DNA from: an uncultured Verrucomicrobia subdivision 3 bacterium
GTDB lineage: Bacteria > Verrucomicrobiota > Verrucomicrobiia > Limisphaerales > UBA11358
Length of the DNA: 61,269 bases
Assembly: GCA_903922735.1 (NCBI GenBank)
Contig: CAIXUZ010000034.1
Location: 1 to 61,269 of the forward strand
Reading direction: 5' to 3'
Part shown: piece by piece, positions 41,885 through 51,115 of the stretch
Layout: each line of letters opens with the position of its first letter
How positions within the stretch are numbered: the first letter of the stretch is position 1
Translations under genes and position numbers: made by a program
The notes under the pieces: model-generated
The model's input: only the letters and a program-made list of their open reading frames with translations
The model's database searches: none
Told to the model about the DNA's origin: nothing

Positions 41885-42736
41885 ATGAAAAGTTTTCGAA
41901 AAACGCTGGCCATTATGTTGTGCGGTGTGGTTTTCGGCGTGGTTTTAACAGCTACCGCCGGGACCGGCATTCAGCAGGGATGGGGCACGGTTGTCCGTGT
42001 TGAAGGACTGGTCAGTTATTCGCTCGGCGATGGCAATTGGCTTCCGCTGGTGGCTGGCAAATATCTTCCACCCGGCTCGCAGATTCGCACCGGAGAAACC
42101 GGAGTCGCTGATGTGGTTTTAGGCAAAGCCATCGAAATGCCCCAAGCCAAATGGCAGCCCGAACACGTCTCGCTTTCTGCTGACTCGCCGGTTCGCGGCT
42201 TGGTTTCTTACAAACCTTCCGCCGAGCAAAATGTTATTCGCCTGACCCCGAACACTACTTTGGGAATTGACAAACTGACGATCACCGACACCGGCGCAGA
42301 CACTGTCAGCGACACCGAACTGGATTTGAAACAAGGCAAAATTTTCGCCAGCGTGAAGAAACTCACCGGCGCATCCCAATATTCGGTAAAGATTCCCAAC
42401 GGCATTGCCGGTGTGCGCGGAACGCTGTTCAGCATCACCGCCGCTGGCGTGGTTGCCGTTTATGATAGCCACTCTGGAGGTTTGGTGCTGTCCCTGACCC
42501 AGCCGGACGGCAGTAATAAAATCTATCTAGTCGCTTCGGGACAAGTGCTTGATCCGGCCACCGGCAACCCCGTCGCCATAACCGCTGAGCTTAGACAGAT
42601 TTTAAACAATATTTTCACCGCTTTACGGACGATTTACTTCGAAGTGGTCGATTTCGACTTCGACCACACCCGAAGCTTCATTTCGCCCATTCACGGCTGG
42701 CCGGGGCATGGCGGTGGCCGGGGCGGACCACGGTGA
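41885..42736 (+). CDS. Exported FecR-domain protein
   Basis: A 283-residue exported protein. Signal peptide at the start (MKSFRKTLAIMLCGVVFGVV), then the FecR fold, seen as VVRVEGLVSYSLG, LPPGSQIRTGETGVADVVLG, LTPNTTLGIDKLTI, LDLKQGKIFASVKKLTG and VKIPNGIAGVRGTLFSI. C-terminal end GWPGHGGGRGGPR is Gly-rich. Start at ATG 41885; an upstream ATG at 41852 adds 11 residues. Its neighbour is a CHASE2 adenylate cyclase, a common partnership, and there is no ECF sigma factor here. Confidence 0.87.
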   Translation: MKSFRKTLAIMLCGVVFGVVLTATAGTGIQQGWGTVVRVEGLVSYSLGDGNWLPLVAGKYLPPGSQIRTGETGVADVVLGKAIEMPQAKWQPEHVSLSADSPVRGLVSYKPSAEQNVIRLTPNTTLGIDKLTITDTGADTVSDTELDLKQGKIFASVKKLTGASQYSVKIPNGIAGVRGTLFSITAAGVVAVYDSHSGGLVLSLTQPDGSNKIYLVASGQVLDPATGNPVAITAELRQILNNIFTALRTIYFEVVDFDFDHTRSFISPIHGWPGHGGGRGGPR

Positions 42737-42751
42737 TGGTTTTTCTTCCCC

Positions 42752-42788
42752 AAACCAGCGTAGCCTTGAGTTGCGCTGGTTTTTTGTT
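42752..42788 (+). terminator. Terminator between FecR and cyclase genes
   Basis: Stem AAACCAGCG paired with CGCTGGTTT (42752-42760 with 42774-42782), followed by TTTGTTT. It lies 15 bases after the FecR stop, so the cyclase start 13 bases later probably has its own signal or reads through. Confidence 0.75.
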
Positions 42789-42800
42789 TAATTCAACGGT

Positions 42801-45035
42801 GTGAAAATCAAGCGGCTAAAACGCGCGCCGGTAGTTTTGGCCGTTCTCGTTCTCGCGCTCGTCATCAGCCTACGCTTTTGGAATCCCGGTTTCCCCGAAC
42901 GGCTCGAACGCATTTCCTATGACCTGCGCGTCCGTGCCGCCCAGAATTCCCCCGCGCCGGTGGCCACCAATCTCGCCTTCGTTGCGATGGATGATGCCAG
43001 CATCGCCGCTCTCCGGCACGGCTTGCTGGGACGGCCTTACGGGCTTTACTGGCCGCGCCACGTTTACGGCCGGCTTGTGGAGGAGCTTTCCGCGCAAGGC
43101 GCCAAGGCCATTGCCTTTGACGTGTTATTCGGTGAATTGCGTCCCGACCACGCGCCGGTGATGCTAGCGGACGGCACCGGCACCAACACCGTGGAATCAG
43201 ACACATTTTTCGCCCGCCAAATGAAAGCCGCCGGCAATGTCATTTCCGCCTTCACCGCCGAAGTAACGCCGCCAGATTTATTCGCCACCAATTCCCTCGC
43301 TCTCGGTGACATTTCGACCGAGAAGGATGCCGACGGCGTGCTGCGCCGCATTAAAAGTTTCAGCCTCAAATGGCATCCGGTTTTCAAATCCGCCATGCGC
43401 CAGTGGGGCGTGAATCTGGACCAGGCAATTATTGCGCGGGATAAAATCGTGCTGCCATTGCCAACGGGAACGAATTTTACCATCACGCTCGACCGAAACG
43501 GAAATTTTGACCTGAATGATTTCGTTGAAAAAATTCCGAGCGGTTGGAAGCGGTTCGACCGTCCGGTTGAGCGCATCTGGGATTTGGGCATCGCGCTAGC
43601 CGCACAGGAACTGAAACTGGATTTAAGCCGTGCCGAGGTAGATCTGCTGCACGGTAAAATTATTTTGCACGGTGCGAACGGCATCATCCGCGCGATTCCG
43701 GTGGATGCCAAAGGGTTTTTTTACATCAACTGGCAGTTGACGGCGAGCAGTCCGGCCCTTGTCTGCACCTCGGTTGCGGAGTTGCTCAAGCAGGACAAGC
43801 TCCGGCTGCGCGGCGAAACCAACAATCTGTCCAACGATTTTCACGACCGGCTCGTCATCATCGGTTCCGCTGCGCAAGGCAACGATTTGACCGACCGCGG
43901 TGCCACGCCATTGGAAAACAACACGCTGCTCGTCAGCAAACATTGGAACGTCGCCAACTCCGTCATCACCGGTCAATTCATCCGGCGCCTGCCGCTGCCG
44001 CTGGAAACCGCAATCATCATTTTGCTCGGCACGCTGACGGCGCTTTTGACCTGGCGACTGAATGCCGTCGTCGGCAGCACGGCAGTACTGCTGCTGCTGC
44101 TGGCGTATGGCGGCGCAGCGGTATGGGCATTCATGCATTTTCACTTATGGCTTCCGATGGTTTATCCGCTCGGCGGCGCCATGCTGTTGCAGCACGGACT
44201 ACTGTTGATTCACCGCGTGTTCTTCGAGGAACAAGACAAACGGCGTGTGAAATCGGTTTTTTCCAAACTCGTTTCACCGAATGTCGTGAACGAGCTGCTG
44301 GCTGCCGACGAGCTTTCACTCGGCGGCACGCGCCGCGAGGTGACGGTGTTTTTTTCCGATGTGCGCGGATTCACCACGCTCACCGATGAAACGCAGGAAC
44401 GGATTTCCGAGTTTGTCCGCAACCACGAGGTGGACTCGGCAACGGCGGAAACATTTTTCGCAGAATCGGCGCATGAAACACTGGAGACGGTGAATCTTTA
44501 CCTCGCCGCGGTGGCTGAGGCGGTGAAAAAGCACGGCGGCACGCTGGACAAATACATCGGCGATTGCGTGATGGCGTTCTGGAATGCGCCGACGGCCAAT
44601 GAAAAACACTCGCTAGCCGGCGTCGAGGCGGCGATCGCAGCGCAACGCGCCGTGTTGAAATTGAACGAGCAGCGACTGGCCCAGAATCCGGCGCGGGAAT
44701 TGGAAAACCAGGCGCGGATTGCCGCTGGTTTGCCACCCCGTCCTCCGCACATCGCTTTGCAGCTCGGCACGGGCATCAACACGGGCGCGGTCACCGTGGG
44801 ATTGATGGGATCGGAAGATCATGGATTTAATTACACGGTCTTCGGGCGGGAAGTGAATCTGGCGAGCCGGTTGGAGGGTGTTTCCGGCAGCGGTCGCATC
44901 ATCATCAGCGACACGACCTATTACCAACTCCTACGGCACGCGCCGGTGTTAGCCTCAGTCTGCACCGAGTTGTTTCCGGTGACCGTGAAAGGCATCCACC
45001 ACGCCGTGAGGATTTACGAGGTGCCGTGGAAATAG
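42801..45035 (+). CDS. CHASE2-domain adenylate cyclase
   Basis: A 744-residue membrane protein with a GTG start. An N-terminal transmembrane helix leads to an extracellular CHASE2 sensor (about 35-390; LERISYDLRVRAA, FVAMDDASIAAL, AKAIAFDVLFGEL), three membrane helices (about 395-470), and a class III cyclase domain (about 500-745) with VTVFFSDVRGFTTLTDE, YIGDCVMAFWNAPTAN (second metal Asp) and GINTGAVTVGLMGSEDHGFNYTVFGREVNLASRLE-type end. It makes cAMP in response to an outside signal, probably with the FecR-domain protein as partner. Confidence 0.92.
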   Translation: MKIKRLKRAPVVLAVLVLALVISLRFWNPGFPERLERISYDLRVRAAQNSPAPVATNLAFVAMDDASIAALRHGLLGRPYGLYWPRHVYGRLVEELSAQGAKAIAFDVLFGELRPDHAPVMLADGTGTNTVESDTFFARQMKAAGNVISAFTAEVTPPDLFATNSLALGDISTEKDADGVLRRIKSFSLKWHPVFKSAMRQWGVNLDQAIIARDKIVLPLPTGTNFTITLDRNGNFDLNDFVEKIPSGWKRFDRPVERIWDLGIALAAQELKLDLSRAEVDLLHGKIILHGANGIIRAIPVDAKGFFYINWQLTASSPALVCTSVAELLKQDKLRLRGETNNLSNDFHDRLVIIGSAAQGNDLTDRGATPLENNTLLVSKHWNVANSVITGQFIRRLPLPLETAIIILLGTLTALLTWRLNAVVGSTAVLLLLLAYGGAAVWAFMHFHLWLPMVYPLGGAMLLQHGLLLIHRVFFEEQDKRRVKSVFSKLVSPNVVNELLAADELSLGGTRREVTVFFSDVRGFTTLTDETQERISEFVRNHEVDSATAETFFAESAHETLETVNLYLAAVAEAVKKHGGTLDKYIGDCVMAFWNAPTANEKHSLAGVEAAIAAQRAVLKLNEQRLAQNPARELENQARIAAGLPPRPPHIALQLGTGINTGAVTVGLMGSEDHGFNYTVFGREVNLASRLEGVSGSGRIIISDTTYYQLLRHAPVLASVCTELFPVTVKGIHHAVRIYEVPWK

Positions 45036-45119
45036 TTGTTAATTTTCAATTTTTAGCTTTAAGTTAAATCATTGGCGCGTTAGCCAGCTCCAATTAGAAC
45101 CTCAAAATAAAAACTGACC

Positions 45120-45620
45120 ATGCGCATCGCGATTTATCCCGGCAGCTTTGATCCGTTGACCAACGGCCATCTGGACGTGGCGCAGCGGGCGGCAAAACTA
45201 TTTGACCGGGTGATAGTCGCCATCGCGGAAAATGACAGCAAACACCCACTATTCACCCTTGCGGAACGCGTGGCGCTGGTAAAAAAAGCAACCGCCCACC
45301 TACCGAATGTCCAAACCGATTCATTCGATGGACTGCTGGTGAATTATGTCGCCGAGCGGAAGGCCAAGGCTATCGTGCGCGGACTTCGTGCCGTGTCGGA
45401 TTTTGAATTTGAGTTTCAACTCGCGCTGATGAACCGGAAGCTGGACGAAAACATAGAAACGATTTTCATGATGCCGAAGGATACTTACACGTTTTTGAGT
45501 TCGCGTATCGTGAAGGAAATTGCCCGGCTCGGCGGCGATATCCGTTCGTTCGTCCCGCCCAATGTGCAATCGGCGCTGATTAAAAAATTGAAGCCCCAGA
45601 GACAAAAAGGCGCAAAATAA
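45120..45620 (+). CDS. coaD: Phosphopantetheine adenylyltransferase
   Basis: A 166-residue CoA-synthesis enzyme, joining ATP and 4'-phosphopantetheine. Motifs: IYPGSFDPLTNGHLDVAQRA (T/HxGH type active site), AENDSKHPLFTLAERV, VRGLRAVSDFEFEFQLALMN and the C-terminal TYTFLSSRIVKEIARLGGD. Size and motifs are typical. It begins a probable lipid and CoA run: coaD, DUF177, rpmF, plsX, fabH. Confidence 0.97.
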   Translation: MRIAIYPGSFDPLTNGHLDVAQRAAKLFDRVIVAIAENDSKHPLFTLAERVALVKKATAHLPNVQTDSFDGLLVNYVAERKAKAIVRGLRAVSDFEFEFQLALMNRKLDENIETIFMMPKDTYTFLSSRIVKEIARLGGDIRSFVPPNVQSALIKKLKPQRQKGAK

Positions 45621-45655
45621 TATCATTATATTCCTACTTTTTGGCAGTTAAAATT

Positions 45656-46135
45656 ATGTTCCTCTCCGTCAATTTACGTCATTTAGCCGAGCAAGGGCTT
45701 CACCTCAAAGGCGAATTACCCATGGTCGAGCTGGATTTGGGCGTGGCGGATGATTTGGTGCGTGCGGAAAAGCCTTTAAAATACGATTTGTCAGTGGAAT
45801 TGCTTCACGATGCGGTTTTGGCCACAGGCTCGCTGGTTTTGCCGCTGGATTGTGAATGTGGCCGGTGCCTGAAAAAGTTTCAGTCCCAGATAAAACTGAC
45901 CGGTTGGGCGGCCCACCTGCCGCTGGAAGGCGAGGACAAAGTCTCCGTGGCCAACGATTGCGTGGACTTGACTCCATTCGTGCGGGAAGATATTCTACTC
46001 AACTTTCCGCAACATCCGTTGTGCAAACCGGAATGCGCGGGATTGAAGAAACAAAGCAAAGCCAGCGAAGCTGAAGCCTTGGAATCAACCAAGCCGGCCA
46101 TCTGGTCTGAACTCGACAAACTGAAACTGAAATAA
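45656..46135 (+). CDS. DUF177 (YceD-like) protein
   Basis: A 159-residue protein of the DUF177 family, which usually precedes rpmF and has been linked to 23S rRNA or L32-related functions. The mid region shows the family Cys: LDCECGRCLKKFQSQI, and later HPLCKPECAGLKKQ. Start at ATG 45656 with rather weak ribosome site; a TTG at 45641 adds five residues. It is five bases before rpmF. Confidence 0.88.
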   Translation: MFLSVNLRHLAEQGLHLKGELPMVELDLGVADDLVRAEKPLKYDLSVELLHDAVLATGSLVLPLDCECGRCLKKFQSQIKLTGWAAHLPLEGEDKVSVANDCVDLTPFVREDILLNFPQHPLCKPECAGLKKQSKASEAEALESTKPAIWSELDKLKLK

Positions 46136-46140
46136 AATTT

Positions 46141-46329
46141 ATGGGCGTTCCAAAAAGAAAACCATCAACTAGCCGGCAGCGTATGCGCCGGGCCTACAAC
46201 AGCGTGCTTAAGCTTCCGCAATTGGGCAAATGTCCCCAATGCGATGCGCCTTATATTCCGCACCGCGTTTGTCCCGCGTGCGGATTTTACAAAGGCCGCC
46301 AGGTTCTCACCGTCACGGCGGGCGCGTGA
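46141..46329 (+). CDS. rpmF: Ribosomal protein L32
   Basis: A 62-residue ribosomal protein of the large subunit. Start MGVPKRKPSTSRQRMRRAY is the typical L32 N-terminus; two CxxC pairs (CPQC and CPAC) form the zinc ribbon, so this is the zinc-bound C+ type. Located between DUF177 and plsX, the classic order. Confidence 0.95.
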   Translation: MGVPKRKPSTSRQRMRRAYNSVLKLPQLGKCPQCDAPYIPHRVCPACGFYKGRQVLTVTAGA

Positions 46330-46426
46330 TGAGTTTTTGATTTTAAGTTTTGAATTTTAAGTCAGGCTGGCCGCCGGTTGGTTTCTTGACTTAAAACTAA
46401 AAATTAAAAACTAAAAACTTATCACC

Positions 46427-47464
46427 ATGCGTATTGCAGTTGATGTCATGGGCGGCGATCACGGTTGCGGTGTCGTCATCGCTGGAGTGAAACGCGCCCT
46501 GGAGGAAAATAAAGACCTCGAAACCATCTACCTCGTCGGCAACAAGGCGGATATTCATGCCGCCCTCCCGCCGCGTGGCTTCCGGGATCATCGCGTTCGC
46601 ATCATTCACGCCTCTGAGGTGGTGGAGATGGAGGACAAACCGATTGTCGCACTCCGTAAGAAAAAGGATTCTTCCATCGGTCGCGCGGCTGAACTTGTCA
46701 GCACCGGCAAAGCCGACGCGCTTATTTCTCTCGGCAACACGGGCGGCATTTTTGCTGCGGGAACATTCAAGATCGGCCGCATTCCCGGCGTGGACCGCGG
46801 CTGCATCGCCACGGTGATTCCGCGTCACGACAGCGAATTTGTCCTGCTCGACGCCGGCGCTAACGTGGAATGCAAACCGTTTCACCTCGCTCAGTTTGCC
46901 GTGATGGGCAATGTCTATTCCCGTGAAATTCTCAAGCGTAAACATCCGCGCGTCGGCATCTTGAGCATCGGCTCCGAGGATTCGAAAGGCAACGACCTGA
47001 CGCTTGATGCCTTCAAACTGTGTAAAAAACTGGACCTGAATTTCATCGGCAACGTCGAAGGGCACGACCTCTTCAAAGATCACGTTGACGTCGTCATCTG
47101 CGACGGTTTCGTTGGCAACATTGTTCTGAAAACCGTGGAAAGCCTTGCCATTGCGATGTTTTCGATGCTCAAGCGTGAACTGATGCACACCACGCAGCGC
47201 AAGCTTGGCGCGTACCTGGCCAAGGGCGCGTTTCATTCCATTCGCCGCCGCATGGATCCGGAGGTTTACGGAGGCGCACCACTGCTCGGTTTTAACGGGC
47301 TTGTCTTCAAAGCCCACGGCTCCGCACGCGAACGCGCCGTGACCAGTGTCATCCGCGTGACAGCTAACGCGGTGCAGCATCAGATTAACAAAACCATCGC
47401 CCGCGACATCGCGGCGGCAAATAAAATTCTTGCCACCGAAACCTCCCTCCCTGTGAACGCATGA
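46427..47464 (+). CDS. plsX: Phosphate acyltransferase PlsX
   Basis: A 345-residue enzyme making acyl phosphate from acyl-ACP, the first step of phospholipid synthesis. Family text: IAVDVMGGDHGCGVVIAGV, ISLGNTGGIFAAGTFKIGRI, LLDAGANVECKP, VGILSIGSEDSKGNDL, VICDGFVGNIVLKTVE and GGAPLLGFNGLVFKAHGSA. Its stop overlaps the fabH start by ATGA, giving coupled translation. Confidence 0.96.
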   Translation: MRIAVDVMGGDHGCGVVIAGVKRALEENKDLETIYLVGNKADIHAALPPRGFRDHRVRIIHASEVVEMEDKPIVALRKKKDSSIGRAAELVSTGKADALISLGNTGGIFAAGTFKIGRIPGVDRGCIATVIPRHDSEFVLLDAGANVECKPFHLAQFAVMGNVYSREILKRKHPRVGILSIGSEDSKGNDLTLDAFKLCKKLDLNFIGNVEGHDLFKDHVDVVICDGFVGNIVLKTVESLAIAMFSMLKRELMHTTQRKLGAYLAKGAFHSIRRRMDPEVYGGAPLLGFNGLVFKAHGSARERAVTSVIRVTANAVQHQINKTIARDIAAANKILATETSLPVNA

Positions 47465-48474
47465 AAAACCCGCGCGCCAAACATAATTTTATCGGTCGCA
47501 CCTGCTCCATTACTGGCGTCGGATCGTATGTGCCGGAGCGCATTTTGACCAATACCGACCTCGAAAAAATGGTCGAAACCACGGACGAATGGATCACAAC
47601 GCGCACCGGCATCAAAGAACGCCACATCGCCGCTGAGAATGAATTCACCTCCGACCTTGCCTCCAAAGCCGCGCTCCGGGCGATGGAGATGGCCGGCGTC
47701 ACCGCCGAACAGATTGACCTCATCATCGTTGCCAGCATCACGCCGGACATGCCGTTTCCTAACACGGCCTGTCTCGTGCAGCAGAAAATTGGCGCGCGGC
47801 GCGTGCCGGCATTTGACATCGAGGCGGCGTGCTCCGGCTTTATTTACGCACTGGAAGTCGGCCATAATTTTATCACCGCACACACCTACGAAACGGTGCT
47901 GGTCATCGGCGCGGAAAAACTATCTTCCATCACCAACTGGACTGATCGCAATACTTGCGTGCTATTCGGCGATGGCGCGGGCGCGGCAATATTGCAAAAC
48001 CGGAAAAACTCCCATGGTTTGCTCACCACAGCGCTGGGCGCGGATGGCGGCAAGGCGGATTTGCTTTCCATGCCCGGTGGTGGCAGTCGTTGTCCGGCCT
48101 CGACCCAGACCGTGCAGGACGGGCTGCATTTCCTGCGCATGGACGGCAAGGAAACTTTCAAGAACGCGGTTCAAGCCATGTGCAGCGCCGCCAACGAAGT
48201 GTTGAGCCGTTGCGAAATTGACATCACCAAAATCAAGTGCGTCATCCCGCATCAAGCAAACCGCCGCATCATTGATGCCGTCAGCGAACGACTTAAGGCA
48301 ACTCCGGAACAAGTGTTTATCAACCTGCATAAATACGGCAACACCTCCGCTGCGTCCGTAGCCATCGCGCTGGACGAGGCTGTGCGTTCGGGCAAAATAC
48401 TGCCAGGCGACTTGATCTTGATTGTCGCCTTTGGCGCCGGTTTAACTTGGGGAGCGGCCATTATTGAATGGTAA
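47461..48474 (+). CDS. fabH: 3-oxoacyl-ACP synthase III (FabH)
   Basis: A 337-residue thiolase-fold enzyme condensing acetyl-CoA with malonyl-ACP to start fatty acid synthesis. Catalytic Cys in FDIEAACSGFIYAL, His in VIPHQANRRI and Asn in KYGNTSAAS. The start overlaps plsX. Typical of the plsX-fabH pair. Confidence 0.97.
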   Translation: MKNPRAKHNFIGRTCSITGVGSYVPERILTNTDLEKMVETTDEWITTRTGIKERHIAAENEFTSDLASKAALRAMEMAGVTAEQIDLIIVASITPDMPFPNTACLVQQKIGARRVPAFDIEAACSGFIYALEVGHNFITAHTYETVLVIGAEKLSSITNWTDRNTCVLFGDGAGAAILQNRKNSHGLLTTALGADGGKADLLSMPGGGSRCPASTQTVQDGLHFLRMDGKETFKNAVQAMCSAANEVLSRCEIDITKIKCVIPHQANRRIIDAVSERLKATPEQVFINLHKYGNTSAASVAIALDEAVRSGKILPGDLILIVAFGAGLTWGAAIIEW

Positions 48475-48520
48475 ACTATCGATTTGACGATAGTCATTGC
48501 CGTGCTACGTTTACCTACTT

Positions 48521-48856
48521 ATGAGTGCTAAACAAATTAGAGGTCTTGGCTCCTTGGAAAATTCTGTAAGCATCACTGGACGGCAGGCAACGCTGGAACT
48601 GGCGGCAGAAAAAGTGTCCGTCCATAGAAACGGCATTGAATTTTGCAGCCCCACGCCCTTCACCGAATGGTCGGAGATGACCGTTACCCTGCAATCACCG
48701 CTGGATGGAAAACAAATTTCCTGCCACGGCGTCGTCATCGGCTGCGCTGGCAGGAAAAACTCCGGCTTCCATGTCTCCATGCTATTCACCAGCATGACCC
48801 CACAGACGGAAAAACAATTGGGAGTGATGGCGCGATCCGAATTCGGCGCGTTTTAA
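48521..48856 (+). CDS. PilZ-like domain protein
   Basis: A 111-residue protein from ATG 48521. It reads as a short beta-barrel with VHRNGIEFCSPTPFTEWSEM, CHGVVIGCAGRKNSGFHVSM and LFTSMTPQT, close to PilZ order, but the N-terminal RxxxR c-di-GMP motif is not obvious. It is near, but not in, the fabH operon (a small hairpin lies at 48475-48494). A c-di-GMP role is therefore uncertain. Confidence 0.6.
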   Translation: MSAKQIRGLGSLENSVSITGRQATLELAAEKVSVHRNGIEFCSPTPFTEWSEMTVTLQSPLDGKQISCHGVVIGCAGRKNSGFHVSMLFTSMTPQTEKQLGVMARSEFGAF

Positions 48857-49288
48857 ATTTTAAATTTAGGCGCAAACAAAAACTTCAGATATTTGTCCAG
48901 AGTTATATTTTGACGTTACGCATTCTGGAAATGTGTTGCTTACCAAGGCTGCGCAACCAGGCAGGGTGGACACCTTTTCAAAATCCAATTAAAACCGTCA
49001 ATGCGCTTTTGCCATTATCCTCTATCAAAAAAATACAGCCACATGCGAATCCCAGCTGGCTGATTTTGGCTGGATCTTTAATTATTAATTCTAACCATTA
49101 ATTTAACCGCAGCTTTTACATTCTGTAGCGCATTTGCAAATGCCTTTCCATGAACAACATAAACACATCATTAGAATTTGACACGGTCGGCAATGGTAAC
49201 TTAATGTATCAGGGCAACGGTGTGGTTGATATTCATTTCAGCCGCCAATCCACCTTGCGTGTTAGTTAACTTATTTGTTCTAGGCTCC
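48857..49288 (+). promoter_or_regulatory. Intergenic region with a promoter for korAB
   Basis: About 430 bases with no convincing gene. At 49178-49183 TTGACA is followed, after a 17-base gap, by TTAATG (49201-49206), a good match to a sigma-70 promoter. It would start transcription roughly 75 bases before korA. The rest shows no other feature. Confidence 0.55.
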
Positions 49289-51097
49289 ATGAGTAATACA
49301 ATAGCAGGTGTGTCGTCGTCGGGTGGCGCAGCCAAAGTATCGAAAATTAATGAAGTAGTGATCCGTATCGCCGGTAATTCGCAGGACGGCATTCAGGCCA
49401 TCGGCGGTTTCCTCGCTCGCCTCGCGGGCCGCAGCGAACAGGAAGTCATGACGTTCATGACCATCCCGTCCACCATCTCCGGCGGGCCGTCCATCTTCCA
49501 AGTGCGCATCGGCAGCGGCGAAGTGCTGACCTCCGGCGATGATGCGGATGTGTTGCTGTGCTTTTACCAGCACAGCTACGAGGGCCACATCAATTCGCTC
49601 AAGAAAAAGGGCATCGTGCTTTACGACAGCGACCATGTGGTGCCCAAGCCGGAATGGGAAACGGATTATCACCACGTCGGCATTCCGATTTCATCGCTCA
49701 CAGTCGAGGCCATTGGCGGCACGGCCAAGGACAAGGGCAAGAACATTTATGCGCTCGGCCTCATCGCCAAAATGTTTGACCTGAATGTGCCGAAGCTAGA
49801 AAAACTTCTCGGCGAACGCTTCACGGGCAAAGACCCGAGTATCTTGAGCAACGCACTGGCGGCGTTCCACGCGGGCTACTCAAATTCGCCCGGCAACGTT
49901 ATCGAAACTTTCCAGATCACGGAAAGCCAGAAACAAGGCGTTCAGCAGGTTGTGATGAACGGCAACGAAGCCATCGCCTACGGCCTTATCGCCGCCGGCG
50001 TGCGGTTTGGTGCGGCGTATCCGATCACGCCATGGACGGACATCATGGAAATCATGCGCCGCGAACTGCCGAAATACGGCGGCACGTTCATCCAGTGCGA
50101 AGATGAGATCGCCTCCGTCTCGATGGCGCTTGGTGCCAGTTTTGCCGGTCGCGTCGCGGTGACCGGTTCCAGCGGCCCGGGCATTGCGCTGAAGACCGAA
50201 GCCATCGGCTGGGCGGTCATGGCGGAAATGCCGCTGGTCGTCATCGACGTTCAGCGCGGTGGACCGTCCACCGGTTTGCCGACGCAAATCGAGCAGTCCG
50301 ACCTGAATATCGCCATCAATGGCGGCCACGGCGACGCACCGCGCGTGGTGCTTGCGCCGGCGAACGTGGAAGACTGCTTCTACATGTCCATCGAGGCCGT
50401 GAACATTGCCCGCAAATATAATACGCCGGTGTTTTTCCTGACCGACCAGGGCATCGCCACGCGCATCGAGGCATTTTCCCAGCCGGACTTGGAAAAAGTT
50501 TGCCAGGACATCACGCCTGATTTCACGCCGGTCGCGTCGCACAAGCCTTATGATCTGGCCGCGAAAGACGGCGTCACACCGCACGTCAAGCCGGGCACGC
50601 GCATTTTGGACGGCAAATACCCTATCGCCACCGGGCTCGAACACGATGAATACGGCCATCCGAGCGGCTCACCGAAAGTTCACATGCTGCAGAATGCCAA
50701 GCGCCGGAAAAAATTACAGGCGCTCGGCGCGACGCTGCCGCTGCCGACAATTCATGGCCCGTCGGAAGGCAATGTTCTGCTCGTCGGCTGGGGTTCCACT
50801 GAAGGCCCGATCCGCGAGGCGGTGGACCGCTTCCGCGCCGCCGGTGAGAGCGTTTCCGCGATTCACCTGCGCTACGTCAATCCGCTCCCGAACGGGCTGG
50901 AAAATATTTTCTCCGGCTTCCACCATGTCCTCGTCGTGGAAATGAACGATGAAGGCCTTTACGGCTACGGTCAGCTTGGGGCCGTGCTGCGCGCCCGCTA
51001 TTGCGATGCGAAAATACAAGGGATCAACAAGACCGACGGCCTCACTTGGAAGGTCAAAGAAATCATCGAACTCGTGAAAGCCAAAGCGAAGAAATAA
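49289..51097 (+). CDS. korA: 2-oxoacid:ferredoxin oxidoreductase, fused gamma-alpha subunit
   Basis: A 602-residue protein with the KorC-like gamma part first (about 18-190; IAGNSQDGIQAIGGFLARLA, FMTIPSTISGGPSIFQVRIG) and then the alpha part (about 210-600; EAIAYGLIAAGVRFGAAYPITPWTD, ASVSMALGASFAGRVAVTGSSGPGI, VIDVQRGGPSTGLPTQIEQSDL). This is the fused KorA of 2-oxoglutarate-type ferredoxin reductases. It produces succinyl-CoA and reduced ferredoxin from 2-oxoglutarate, or acts on another 2-oxoacid. Start ATG 49289, as the upstream codons lack the fold. korB follows 18 bases downstream. Confidence 0.93.
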   Translation: MSNTIAGVSSSGGAAKVSKINEVVIRIAGNSQDGIQAIGGFLARLAGRSEQEVMTFMTIPSTISGGPSIFQVRIGSGEVLTSGDDADVLLCFYQHSYEGHINSLKKKGIVLYDSDHVVPKPEWETDYHHVGIPISSLTVEAIGGTAKDKGKNIYALGLIAKMFDLNVPKLEKLLGERFTGKDPSILSNALAAFHAGYSNSPGNVIETFQITESQKQGVQQVVMNGNEAIAYGLIAAGVRFGAAYPITPWTDIMEIMRRELPKYGGTFIQCEDEIASVSMALGASFAGRVAVTGSSGPGIALKTEAIGWAVMAEMPLVVIDVQRGGPSTGLPTQIEQSDLNIAINGGHGDAPRVVLAPANVEDCFYMSIEAVNIARKYNTPVFFLTDQGIATRIEAFSQPDLEKVCQDITPDFTPVASHKPYDLAAKDGVTPHVKPGTRILDGKYPIATGLEHDEYGHPSGSPKVHMLQNAKRRKKLQALGATLPLPTIHGPSEGNVLLVGWGSTEGPIREAVDRFRAAGESVSAIHLRYVNPLPNGLENIFSGFHHVLVVEMNDEGLYGYGQLGAVLRARYCDAKIQGINKTDGLTWKVKEIIELVKAKAKK

Positions 51098-51115
51098 TCT
51101 CAACCGCCAAAAACT

